Shown here: positions 16,715-24,693 of the stretch, in pieces
How positions within the stretch are numbered: position 1 is the stretch's first letter
Layout: each line of letters begins with the position of its first letter
Source of the DNA: Bacteroidota bacterium
GTDB taxonomy: Bacteria > Bacteroidota > Bacteroidia > Bacteroidales > Rikenellaceae
Length of the DNA: 64,000 nt
Assembly: GCA_023443765.1 (NCBI GenBank)
Contig: JAEZTA010000180.1
Location: 1-64,000, forward strand
Direction of reading: 5' to 3'
Made by a program: the position numbers and the translations under genes
Notes under the pieces: generated by a model
Database searches by the model: none
Seen by the model: only the letters and a program-made list of their open reading frames with translations
What the model was told of the DNA's origin: nothing

Positions 16715-19330
16715 ATGAAAAGAGCGACAATTCTTTTTACGGCGTTGTGCCTGACGCTGGGCGCAGCCGCAGCCGGCAACCCCAAAGCCGACCCCAAAGC
16801 GGTCGTCGAGGCGGGGAACGCCCGCTTCACGGTGCTCACGCCGCAGCTGATCCGCATGGAATGGAGCGAAGACGGGCGTTTCGAGGACCGCGCCACGCTG
16901 ACGTTCGTCAACCGCGAAACCCCGGTCCCGGCCTTCAAGGTCCGCGACACGAAATCGAAAGTGACCATCACCACCCCGGCCCTCACGCTCACCTATGTCA
17001 AAGACGGTAAATTCACCGACAAGAACCTGAAAGCCGTCTTCCGGCTCAACGGCAAAGAGGTCGTCTGGACCCCCGGCATGGAAGACCCGCAGAACCTGAT
17101 GGGTACGACCCGTACGCTCGACGGCTGCGACGGCCGCAACCTGGGACGCGAACCGATGGAGCAGGGACTCCTGTCGCGCGCGGGCTGGTCCGTCGTCGAC
17201 GACAGCCAGCGGCATGTGCTGACGCCTGACGGTTCGAAGTGGAAAGAGTGGGTGGATGCCCGCCCCGCAAGCGACCGCCAGGACCTCTACCTCTTCGCCT
17301 ACGGCCACGACTACAAACAGGCCCTCGCCGATTTCCAGCTCGTCGCAGGCCGCGCACCGCTGCCCCCGAAGTACACCTTCGGCTACTGGTGGAGCCGCTA
17401 CTGGCAGTATTCCGACAACGAATTCGTCGACCTGGTGCAGAAACTCAAGTCCATCGACATTCCGATCGACGTGCTGATCGTCGACATGGACTGGCACGAG
17501 ACCTGGGGACTCCGCAAGAAAAACCCCGCCAAAGACGAATACGGACAGCGCATCGGCTGGACGGGCTACACATGGCAGAAGGAGCTGTTCCCCTCGCCGG
17601 CGAATTTCCTGAAGTGGACCGAAACCCAGGACCTCAAGGTGGCGCTCAACCTCCACCCGGCCTCGGGCATCCAGCCCTATGAGGACGTTTACGAACCTTT
17701 CACCAAAGAGTACGGCTGGACCGAAAAAGGCAAGGGCGTGCCGTTCCACATCGACGAACAGAAGTGGGCCGACGCCTATTTCAAGACCGTGCTGAACCCC
17801 ATGGAGCGCGAAGGCGTCGATTTCTGGTGGCTCGACTGGCAGCAGTGGATGAAGTCGAAATTCACCCCGGGCCTCTCGAACACCTTCTGGCTCAACTACA
17901 CCTTCTTCCACCACGCCGAGCAGCAGAACCCCGCCCTGCGCCCCTTCATCTACCACCGCTGGGGCGGCCTCGGCTCGCACCGCTATCCGCTGGCCTTCTC
18001 GGGCGACACCTATGCCAAGTGGGAGACGCTGGCCTTCCTGCCCTACTTCACGGCCACCTCGTCCAACGTCAACTACGGCTACTGGGGCCACGACATCGGC
18101 GGCCATATGTTCAAGAAGGAGACCAAAGAGACCGATCCCGAACTCTATACCCGCTGGTTGCAGTACGGCGTCTTCACCCCGATCTTCAAAACCCACTCGA
18201 CCAAAGACCCGCGCATCGAGCGCTACCTCTGGTTCTTCCCCGACCACCTGTTCGTCATGCGCGACGCCATCCGCCTGCGCTATACGCTCGCACCGTATAT
18301 CTACGACGCCGCGCGTGCCAACTACGACACGGGCGTCGGCATGTGCCGCCCGATGTATTACGACTACCCCGAGCAGGATGAGGCCTATAACGTTCCCGAG
18401 CAGTTCATGTTCGGCGACGACATCCTCGCCACGGCTATCGTGGAGCCGGTCGACAGCGTCACAGGACTCGCCGCGCGCAAAATCTGGTTCCCCGAGGGCC
18501 GCTGGTACGACTGCGCCACAGGGTCGATGTACGAGGGCGGCCGCACCGAGGAGCTGCACTACACCCTTTCGGAAAATCCCTGGTATGCCCGGGCCGGCGC
18601 AATCCTCCCGATGAACCCTGCAACGGTGAAGAACCTCCAGCAGCCGTGCGACACGCTGGTGCTAACCTTCATCCCGGGCGCCGACGGCTGCCTGAACCAC
18701 TACGAGGACGACGGCATCAGCCAGCAGTACACCTCGGCCTACGCCATCACCAAAGTCACGAAACACCAGCAGGGCAACACCCTGCGCGCCGTCGTCGCAC
18801 CCCGCGAAGGCTCCTACGAGGGAGCTCCCGCCCGGCGGAGCTATGAACTGCGCTTCCCCGCCACCTTCCCGCCCCGGTCGGTGAAAGTAAACGGCCGCGA
18901 AATCCCCTACGCCCGTTTCCCGAAAGCCGGCGAGTGGACCTACGACGCCTACACGCTCGCCCCGGTGGTCTACACAGGCGAAGCAGCCTGCGACCGTCCG
19001 CTGGAGGTGGAACTGACCTTCGACGACCATGCCGTGGCGCATCAGGCCGACCTCTACGGCAAAAGCGGCGTTTTCAAACGCTGCGTCGACCTGACCGTCG
19101 GATTCAAGACCGAGCAGGGCAAGGTCGAACCCTACCTGATGCTGCCCGTCGAGTACCTCAACGTGTCGCAATGCCCGAACTTCATCCTCGAAGACCCGTT
19201 CCGCATCGCCGACTACCTCGCGGCCTACGAGAAAAACAAATCGGTGCTGTTCGACACCACCGACAAGATGACGATCATCGGCGACAATTTCAAGAAACGC
19301 CTGCGCGAAGTGATCGGCAGCGTGAAATAA
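16715..19330 (+). CDS. Secreted GH31 family glycoside hydrolase
   Basis: This 871-residue enzyme has a signal peptide (MKRATILFTALCLTLGAAAA) and belongs to GH31, retaining alpha-glycosidases and transglycosidases that also include alpha-xylosidases. An N-terminal beta-sandwich contains VWTPGMEDPQNLMGTTRTLD. The TIM barrel begins near FGYWWSRYWQYSDNEF. The likely nucleophile is Asp374 in FWWLDWQQW, which departs from the common WxDMNE. The likely acid/base is Asp460 in YWGHDIGG. C-terminal beta domains follow, including HYEDDGISQQY as in DUF5110. The altered nucleophile motif and IVDMDWHETWG near residue 258 suggest a less common subfamily, so alpha-glucosidase should not be assumed. The gene is isolated, not in a PUL, and ends at a strong terminator. 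Confidence 0.85.
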   Translation: MKRATILFTALCLTLGAAAAGNPKADPKAVVEAGNARFTVLTPQLIRMEWSEDGRFEDRATLTFVNRETPVPAFKVRDTKSKVTITTPALTLTYVKDGKFTDKNLKAVFRLNGKEVVWTPGMEDPQNLMGTTRTLDGCDGRNLGREPMEQGLLSRAGWSVVDDSQRHVLTPDGSKWKEWVDARPASDRQDLYLFAYGHDYKQALADFQLVAGRAPLPPKYTFGYWWSRYWQYSDNEFVDLVQKLKSIDIPIDVLIVDMDWHETWGLRKKNPAKDEYGQRIGWTGYTWQKELFPSPANFLKWTETQDLKVALNLHPASGIQPYEDVYEPFTKEYGWTEKGKGVPFHIDEQKWADAYFKTVLNPMEREGVDFWWLDWQQWMKSKFTPGLSNTFWLNYTFFHHAEQQNPALRPFIYHRWGGLGSHRYPLAFSGDTYAKWETLAFLPYFTATSSNVNYGYWGHDIGGHMFKKETKETDPELYTRWLQYGVFTPIFKTHSTKDPRIERYLWFFPDHLFVMRDAIRLRYTLAPYIYDAARANYDTGVGMCRPMYYDYPEQDEAYNVPEQFMFGDDILATAIVEPVDSVTGLAARKIWFPEGRWYDCATGSMYEGGRTEELHYTLSENPWYARAGAILPMNPATVKNLQQPCDTLVLTFIPGADGCLNHYEDDGISQQYTSAYAITKVTKHQQGNTLRAVVAPREGSYEGAPARRSYELRFPATFPPRSVKVNGREIPYARFPKAGEWTYDAYTLAPVVYTGEAACDRPLEVELTFDDHAVAHQADLYGKSGVFKRCVDLTVGFKTEQGKVEPYLMLPVEYLNVSQCPNFILEDPFRIADYLAAYEKNKSVLFDTTDKMTIIGDNFKKRLREVIGSVK

Positions 19331-19349
19331 CCGTGTCGCACACCTACAA

Positions 19350-19384
19350 AAAAATCCCCGGACCGCAATAGCCCGGGGATTTTT
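19350..19384. terminator. Bidirectional terminator
   Basis: AAAAATCCCCGG (19350-19361) pairs perfectly with CCGGGGATTTTT (19373-19384), giving a T-run on either strand. It separates the GH31 gene from the convergent gene at 19445-19999. Confidence 0.85.
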
Positions 19385-19444
19385 AGTTACTCGCTGTCCA
19401 GTCGTTCGCCGACATACGTTCGCCGGCGGCGGCAGTTTTCAATG

Positions 19445-19999
19445 CTATCTTTTTGTTTTCCAGCTTTTGCGCATCCGGCTTTCGATGCCCGGCGTCGCAT
19501 CGAGGGCCATTGTCTCGACAATATCGTCCCACGACTCCGCAACCCAGCCGACGCGCTCCCGGCAATGTTTCAACACCTCCACAGCCCAGACCTTCACCGC
19601 GACTTTCGTTCCCGGATCGACAGCCCAATCGGCCGCCGTCTCGGCAATCCGCCCGAGAACTCCGGCATCCGGCTCGTAACGCCCCAGCAAGTCGGCCATG
19701 ATCTTCCCGAAATGACGCTGCGCACTGGCATTGACGCACTCCGGGAAATCGGCCCGGCAAAAGGAATCGGCATAGCAAAGAAACGCCCCGGGCGCAGCGA
19801 AATAGATGCGTTCGAGCACATAGGCGCCCCGGAACAGCACTTTCTGAACCACGGGCTTCGGCAACTCCGGATGCGGCGAGGTGGCTACCTCATACAACAG
19901 CCCGACGGCATCGGCATCGCGCACCAACCGGGCCGTTTCATCGGCAAAATTGCCGTAAAACCGCTCCGACAGAAGTTTTATCAGGGCTTCGCGCGTCAT
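19445..19999 (-). CDS. Hypothetical protein, all-helical, possibly HEAT-like
   Basis: I do not recognise a named family in this 184-residue protein. It has no signal peptide or membrane segment and looks wholly alpha-helical. Repeated segments such as KPVVQKVLFRGAYVLERIYF, HFGKIMADLLGR and KVAVKVWAVEVLKHCRERV resemble HEAT or DNA-alkylation-repair-type repeats, which are protein or DNA binding scaffolds. Codon use resembles its neighbours and the frame has no competing credible gene. It is followed on the minus strand by the bidirectional terminator. Its 5' side is separated from tsaB by a 196-bp repeat-containing spacer. Confidence 0.6.
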   Translation of the reverse strand: MTREALIKLLSERFYGNFADETARLVRDADAVGLLYEVATSPHPELPKPVVQKVLFRGAYVLERIYFAAPGAFLCYADSFCRADFPECVNASAQRHFGKIMADLLGRYEPDAGVLGRIAETAADWAVDPGTKVAVKVWAVEVLKHCRERVGWVAESWDDIVETMALDATPGIESRMRKSWKTKR

Positions 20000-20007
20000 A
20001 ATAATTC

Positions 20008-20194
20008 CGATTTGTCGTCAGAGTGGGCGCAGTTCCGGGCTTCGTGAAATACCTCGTGCACCCTATCGCGATTTGTCGTCAAGGCGAATGAAGTCCGGAA
20101 CTTCGTGAAGTCGGCAAGGCAGGAGCATACACAAGGTATGTGACTGTCGAAGCCGGCAAGAGAAATTCCGGAGTTCGCCGTCTTCACGACAAAT
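20008..20194. repeat. Dispersed intergenic palindromic repeat, copy C plus a partial copy
   Basis: ATTTGTCGTCAAGGCGAA starting at 20071 is matched in inverted form by the segment ending TTCACGACAAAT at 20194, with TCCGGA inside each arm. The result is an imperfect 124-bp palindrome containing an inner hairpin CATACacaagGTATG. The 13-mer CGATTTGTCGTCA occurs at 20008-20020 and again at 20069-20081, marking a truncated tandem copy on the left. The element fills almost the whole gap between the hypothetical gene and tsaB. Confidence 0.6.
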
Positions 20195-20195
20195 C

Positions 20196-20903
20196 TCAGA
20201 AGAGTTTTTTCCGGGAAGTAGTCACTACAAAGTCTTTCAAATAGAGAGGCTCGAAATAAGCGATGTCCACCGTCCGGCCCTCGTCGAGTGCCTGCTGGGC
20301 GAGCCGGGCCAACCCTCGGGCCGACGGGGTCACCTCGATCAGTTTGGCATCGGGCAGCACGTCGGCACATTTGCGGGCGCCGCTGCCGAAGATCACGAAC
20401 GGACGCCCCTGACCGCGAAATGCCGCAAAACTTTCGGCGTTGATCACCTCGGCCGAAACCTCGCTCTGCGGCCGGCCATCGGCATCGAACACCTGCGCAT
20501 ATACCTCCATGCGCCGGGCGTCGACCATCGGGCACAGGTAAGCATTCTCCCAACCGTCGACCGAAAGAATCCCCGCCTCGTAATCCTCGCGGGCCACTTC
20601 GGCCAGTGCGTCGAGCGACCCCACGGCCACCAGCGGCTTCTGCAGGCCGTAACAAAGCCCCTTGGCGAACGATACGCCGATGCGCAGCCCCGTGTACGAC
20701 CCGGGGCCTTTGCCCACGGCTACGGCATCGAGGTCCTCGGGCGCAATCTCCGTCTCGCGCAGCAATTCGTCGACGAATACGCCGACTTTGCGGGCATGGT
20801 CACGCCCCTCATCGCTTTCGCGCAGCGACAACAGTTCGCCGTCCCTGGCGATCCCCACGGAACAAACGTCCGTGCCGGTTTCAATGCAAAGAATCAAAGA
20901 CAT
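20196..20903 (-). CDS. tsaB: tRNA threonylcarbamoyladenosine biosynthesis protein TsaB
   Basis: TsaB is the non-catalytic partner of TsaD in the cytoplasmic complex that makes t6A37 on ANN-decoding tRNAs. The 235-residue protein has the typical ASKHA N-terminus MSLILCIETGTDVCSVGIAR and the family stretch VAVGKGPGSYTGLRIGVSFA at about residues 61-80. It lacks the His-based metal site of TsaD, as expected. It starts 4 bp after the Cof-type HAD gene ends, so the two form an operon. The stop lies directly against repeat copy C. Confidence 0.93.
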   Translation of the reverse strand: MSLILCIETGTDVCSVGIARDGELLSLRESDEGRDHARKVGVFVDELLRETEIAPEDLDAVAVGKGPGSYTGLRIGVSFAKGLCYGLQKPLVAVGSLDALAEVAREDYEAGILSVDGWENAYLCPMVDARRMEVYAQVFDADGRPQSEVSAEVINAESFAAFRGQGRPFVIFGSGARKCADVLPDAKLIEVTPSARGLARLAQQALDEGRTVDIAYFEPLYLKDFVVTTSRKKLF

Positions 20904-20907
20904 ATTT

Positions 20908-21693
20908 TTATTGTTTATCTATAACCCCAAAATGCTCCAACGCCTTCCGAATGCCGTCGTCGTCAACCGACGCGGTGATGTAATCCGCCGCATTCAACGC
21001 CTCGTCGCAGGCATTGCCCATCGCCACGCCCACGCCTGCGGCCCGCAGCATCGCCACGTCGTTGCCGCCGTCGCCGAAAGCCATCGTCTCGTCGTGCGCA
21101 AAGCCGAAATGCGTCGCAAACTCCGCCATGCCCGTTCCCTTGTCGATGCCCCGCACGTTAATATCCGCGAAAACCGGACACCAGCGCGTCGCCACGAGCG
21201 ACGGCAGTTCGGCCATCACCCGGCGTTCGGTCTCCGGGTCGAAGAAAAAGCACATCTGGCAGCATTCGCAGTTGTCGAACAGCTCGTAGAGATTGGTCTC
21301 GACCGGCATGGGATGCGCCACCATCCGCGACCACTCCTCGGCACCGGGCGACAGGCGGTTGATGAACAATCCCTCGTTCAGTTCGAAGGCCAGCGAAAAA
21401 CCGTACTGGTCGGAAAGCTGCATGGCACGTTCGAAATCGGCCCGCGGAATCGGATGCCGGGCCACAACCCGGCCGTCGCGCATCAGGCAGTCGGCGCCGT
21501 TGAGCGCCACTACCCCGTCGTAGGGAATCTCGCCCAGTTCCCCGAGGTCGCCGGCCGCACGGCCCGTCGCGATGAAGAGTTGCACACCGCGCGCATGGGC
21601 CTGCCACAACGCTTCCAGCGCCGAAACAGGCACTTCGTGGGTCTTGAAACTGATCAGCGTTCCGTCCACGTCCAAAAATATCGCTTTCGTCAT
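20908..21693 (-). CDS. Cof-type HAD-superfamily phosphatase
   Basis: This 261-residue haloacid dehalogenase-type hydrolase has motif I FLDVDGTLISF at residues 6-16 (nucleophile Asp8, acid/base Asp10), motif II FIATGRAAGDLGEL, and motif IV AFGDGGNDVAMLRAAGVGVA near residue 200. A large C2-type cap lies between residues 85 and 185, as in Cof/YbiV proteins. These enzymes dephosphorylate sugar phosphates, flavin or pyridoxal phosphates, and the substrate here cannot be told. Two Cys in NCECCQMCFFF within the cap are notable but unexplained. It is cotranscribed with tsaB. Confidence 0.85.
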   Translation of the reverse strand: MTKAIFLDVDGTLISFKTHEVPVSALEALWQAHARGVQLFIATGRAAGDLGELGEIPYDGVVALNGADCLMRDGRVVARHPIPRADFERAMQLSDQYGFSLAFELNEGLFINRLSPGAEEWSRMVAHPMPVETNLYELFDNCECCQMCFFFDPETERRVMAELPSLVATRWCPVFADINVRGIDKGTGMAEFATHFGFAHDETMAFGDGGNDVAMLRAAGVGVAMGNACDEALNAADYITASVDDDGIRKALEHFGVIDKQ

Positions 21694-21707
21694 AAGTATC
21701 TCTTTTT

Positions 21708-21831
21708 ATTTATCGTCAAGGTGAGCGTAGTTTCGGGTTTCGTGCCGCAGCAGGCGGATGGGACATACAAGCGTATTTCCCATTCGCGGGCTGCAAGGGA
21801 AGCCCGGAAATAGGCCGCCATCACGATAAAT
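21708..21831. repeat. Dispersed intergenic palindromic repeat, copy B
   Basis: ATTTATCGT (21708-21716) and ACGATAAAT (21823-21831) form the outer ends. The core at 21757-21786 (GATGGGACATACAAG then CGTATTTCCCATTCG) nearly matches copy A at 6761-6792 and folds as ATGGGAcATAC with GTATtTCCCAT. The outer architecture matches copy C at 20071-20194. The last base touches the smpB stop codon. Confidence 0.6.
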
Positions 21832-22292
21832 CATCGATGATTTTTCATAGCCTTATCCATCTCCCGCTTCGCATCGTTCTCCTTCAGGTATTCACGCTTG
21901 TCATACGACTTGCGGCCGCGGGCCAACCCCACGACGACCTTCGCCAGGCCGCGCTCGTTCAGGAACAGGCGCAGGCCCACAATCGTGAGCCCCTTGTCCT
22001 GCGAGGCACGCTGGAGCTTGTCCAGTTCGCGCGCCGTCAGCAGCAGCTTGCGGTCACGGCGCGGCACATGGTTGTTGCACGTTCCCCAGGCATATTCGGA
22101 GATGTTGATGCCGCGCACCCACAGTTCTCCCCGGTCGAAATAACAAAACGTATCGACCATCGAAGCCTTGCCCGCACGGATGGATTTGATCTCCGTTCCG
22201 ACGAGCACAACGCCCGCAACGTACTCTTCCAGAATCTCATAGTCGAACGTCGCGCGCTTGTTCCGGATATTTATCTTTTTCTGTTCACTCAT
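21831..22292 (-). CDS. smpB: SsrA-binding protein
   Basis: SmpB binds tmRNA and delivers it to stalled ribosomes for trans-translation. The start at 22292 gives [20 protein letters not shown] and 153 residues, the standard length. An upstream ATG at 22310 adds six residues and is less likely. Family motifs are [20 protein letters not shown] (about 31-50), [20 protein letters not shown] and the basic C-terminal tail [12 protein letters not shown]. No tmRNA gene was recognised in the window. Confidence 0.95.
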   Translation of the reverse strand: MSEQKKINIRNKRATFDYEILEEYVAGVVLVGTEIKSIRAGKASMVDTFCYFDRGELWVRGINISEYAWGTCNNHVPRRDRKLLLTARELDKLQRASQDKGLTIVGLRLFLNERGLAKVVVGLARGRKSYDKREYLKENDAKREMDKAMKNHR

Positions 22293-22620
22293 AATACTCA
22301 AAAACGGCACACAAATTGCGATTTTAACTGCAGGGGTGGGAATCGGTCAAGGTAACTAATTCTTTTATCTTTGATATGTTTTACACATCTTTCTGTTTAT
22401 TTTCTGTTTGCACACGGTATGCGCAGTGATGCGTGTACGACCCGAGACCCGCCCCTTTTTCTTTAAAAATCCTTATTCCCAAAGTCTCCCTTTGACAAAG
22501 GGAGATTTAGAGGGAATGTCAATATACATCCGGCATTTTCAATGCCGTAACCCGTATTCGGCGGGCTATATTCTTAAAATTCATCCTGTACACCCTACAA
22601 TTCAGCCCGTCAAATACGGG
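22293..22620. other. Hairpin-rich 328-bp intergenic region
   Basis: No credible gene lies between smpB and dnaG. The region holds a plus-strand -7 box (TATCTTTG, 22366-22373) with no annotated gene downstream and a hairpin with arms TCTCCCTTTG (22485-22494) and CAAAGGGAGA (22496-22505). It also holds a hairpin CGGCATT/AATGCCG (22531-22547) and a 19-bp inverted repeat whose right arm reaches the dnaG stop. The box could drive a small RNA antisense to the end of dnaG; this is inference. Confidence 0.4.
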
Positions 22621-22622
22621 TT
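22549..22622. repeat. 19-bp inverted repeat at the 3' end of dnaG
   Basis: AACCCGTATTCGGCGGGCT (22549-22567) and AGCCCGTCAAATACGGGTT (22604-22622) are complementary at 17 of 19 positions, with a 36-nt spacer. The right arm overlaps the dnaG stop codon at 22621-22623. It may be a transcription end signal or the edges of a decayed repeat. Confidence 0.5.
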
Positions 22623-24594
22623 ATAAAATCAATCGTTGTATTTTCTTTGCAATGGATACTTTCACTTTGTTGTAGTTGGAAAGGCGCTGCACCACGTCGC
22701 GCATCTCCTCGTCCGTAATTTCCTCGTCGCCGAGGCGGCCCTGCAACTCCTTGATCAGCGTATCGACCACCTTCGACTTGTAGAGCGTCACGGCCTTCGG
22801 AACTCCCACGGCCAGCATCTCGGCGTCGCTGTCGATGTGTATCTCCTTGCGGCGCCACAATTCGCTTGCCACGTAGTTGTCGTCCGACGTGAGGATGTCC
22901 ACCGACATGTTGCACACCTCGGGATCAATGTGGTTCAGGAAGATGTGCGCCGGAACCTCCACCCCCGTCCCCAGCTGCGCCCACTGCTCGCGGTAGGCGG
23001 CCATAATCTTGGTGTAGACCGGGTTGCGGAAGACGATGTTGTCGTCGTTCAACTCCGCGAAGATCACCTCCGCAACGTTGCACGCCACCATCGTGCGCCC
23101 CTCCTTGAAGTCGAACGAGCAATGCCCGTATTTCAGCAGGTATTTCACGATCTCGCGTTCCAGCGTTTCGAAACTGCTTCCCGCCTCGACCTGCTTGACG
23201 AACTCCACCTCGGGCTGCTTCACTTCCCGCTGCTTCAGCGTCGTCTGGCGGCGCAGGAACTCGTCCGTCTCGCGGTCGCCCGACGTGGTCATGCGCTTGC
23301 GGGCCACCTCCGAGATCAGAATCTGCTCGTCGATGTCCATGATTCGCGCACACTCCTTGATGTAGACCGAACGCTGGATCGGGTCGGGAATCTGCGACAC
23401 CGACTGTACCATGTCGGCAATCAGCGCCGCCTTTTTGATCGGATCGCCCTGTGCATCCTGCAACAACAACTTGGCCTTGAATTCGAGGAAATCCTGCTCG
23501 TTGGCGCGGATGTACTCCTGCACTTCGGTCGCCGTGTGGCTGCGGGCGAACGAGTCGGGGTCCTCGGGCTCGGGCAGCAGCACCACGCGCACGTTCATGC
23601 CCTCCTTGAGGATCATGTCGATGCCGCGCAGCGAGGCGTGAATACCTGCCGAGTCGCCGTCGTAGATCACCGTGATATTCTTCGTAAAACGGTTCAGGAG
23701 GCGTATCTGCTCCGTCGTGAGCGACGTACCGGACGACGACACGACATTCTCGACCCCCGCCTGGTGCATCGAAATCACGTCGGTATAACCCTCGACCATG
23801 ATGGCAAAGTCCTGCTGCTGAATGGCCTTCTTGGCAAAATAGAGGCCGTATAACTCGCGTTTTTTGCTGTATATCTCGCTCTCGGGGGAGTTCTGGTACT
23901 TGGCGACCTGCTTATCTGTGCGCAGCGTACGGCCGCCGAATGCCACGATACGGCCCGAAATATTGTGCACCGGGAAGATCACGCGGTCGCGGAAACGGTC
24001 GTAAAGCGATCCGTCGCTCTCGCGCTGCAACGAAAGGCCCGTCGATACGAGGAACTCCGGCTTGTAACCCGCCGCCATCGCATCCTTCGACATCCGGTCG
24101 CCTTTGGCCGGGCAGAATCCGAGGCCGAATTTCCGGATCGTAGCGTCAGTCATCCCGCGCTTCTGGCGGAAATAGGTCATGCCCACGCTCTGCCCCTCGG
24201 TTTCCCGATGCAGGTAGTTGGCGAAATACTCCGCGGCCCAGCCGTTCAGGGCGAACATCGACTCGCGATCGTCGTTGCGACGCACCTCTTCGTCGGTCAT
24301 CTCCTTCTCCTTGACCTCGATGCCGTAACGCTTGGCCACCATCTTCAGCGCCTCGGGATAGGTGATGTTCTCGTGCTCCATCAGGAACGTCACGGCGTTG
24401 CCGCCCTTGCCGCATCCGAAACACTTGTACACCCCCTTCGAGGGCGAGACGACGAACGACGGGGTCTTCTCGTTGTGGAACGGACAGCAGGCCTGGTAAT
24501 TCACGCCCTTGCGTTTGAGCGTGACGTATTCGCCGACGATATCCACGATATCTGCGGCGGCATAAATTCGGTCTACTGTTTCCCTGTCGATCAT
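22621..24594 (-). CDS. dnaG: DNA primase
   Basis: DnaG makes RNA primers at the replication fork. From the ATG at 24594 it has 657 residues. The frame stays open for another 380 codons upstream, but that part lies opposite uvrB and is not real. The zinc-binding domain is Cys37-x2-His40 and Cys58-x2-Cys61 (CPFHNEKTP and YKCFGCGKGG). The TOPRIM core includes FAIMVEGYTDVISMHQAG and NITVIYDGDSAGIHAS, followed by a helicase-interaction C-terminal region rich in helices. A -7 box lies only 5 nt before the ATG, so the transcript is predicted to be nearly leaderless. Confidence 0.95.
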   Translation of the reverse strand: MIDRETVDRIYAAADIVDIVGEYVTLKRKGVNYQACCPFHNEKTPSFVVSPSKGVYKCFGCGKGGNAVTFLMEHENITYPEALKMVAKRYGIEVKEKEMTDEEVRRNDDRESMFALNGWAAEYFANYLHRETEGQSVGMTYFRQKRGMTDATIRKFGLGFCPAKGDRMSKDAMAAGYKPEFLVSTGLSLQRESDGSLYDRFRDRVIFPVHNISGRIVAFGGRTLRTDKQVAKYQNSPESEIYSKKRELYGLYFAKKAIQQQDFAIMVEGYTDVISMHQAGVENVVSSSGTSLTTEQIRLLNRFTKNITVIYDGDSAGIHASLRGIDMILKEGMNVRVVLLPEPEDPDSFARSHTATEVQEYIRANEQDFLEFKAKLLLQDAQGDPIKKAALIADMVQSVSQIPDPIQRSVYIKECARIMDIDEQILISEVARKRMTTSGDRETDEFLRRQTTLKQREVKQPEVEFVKQVEAGSSFETLEREIVKYLLKYGHCSFDFKEGRTMVACNVAEVIFAELNDDNIVFRNPVYTKIMAAYREQWAQLGTGVEVPAHIFLNHIDPEVCNMSVDILTSDDNYVASELWRRKEIHIDSDAEMLAVGVPKAVTLYKSKVVDTLIKELQGRLGDEEITDEEMRDVVQRLSNYNKVKVSIAKKIQRLIL

Positions 24595-24599
24595 AACTG

Positions 24600-24607
24600 C
24601 AAAGATA
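24600..24607 (-). promoter_or_regulatory. -7 box of dnaG, 5 nt from the ATG
   Basis: TATCTTTG on the minus strand (24607 to 24600) ends 5 nt before the dnaG ATG at 24594. Bacteroidota transcription starts lie a few bases after this box, so the message would begin at or next to the start codon. Confidence 0.5.
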
Positions 24608-24681
24608 CGGAAAAATATCAAGAATGTTATCGGGCATACGCCACGGCCTGCGATTTCCGTTCTATATCCGATAAAAATATA

Positions 24682-24689
24682 TAACTTTG
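24682..24689 (+). promoter_or_regulatory. -7 box of uvrB, 4 nt from the ATG
   Basis: TAACTTTG at 24682-24689 matches TAnnTTTG and ends 4 nt before the uvrB ATG at 24694. The protein N-terminus MDFKLVSDYAPMGDQPEAI matches other UvrB proteins, so the start is secure and a leaderless mRNA is predicted. It is divergent from the dnaG box 75 bp away. Confidence 0.5.
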
Positions 24690-24693
24690 TACC

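Noticed and set aside
22636..23853. 405-codon open frame antisense to dnaG
   Set aside because: dnaG has zinc and TOPRIM motifs in the opposite frame; this frame shows only the composition typical of shadow frames.
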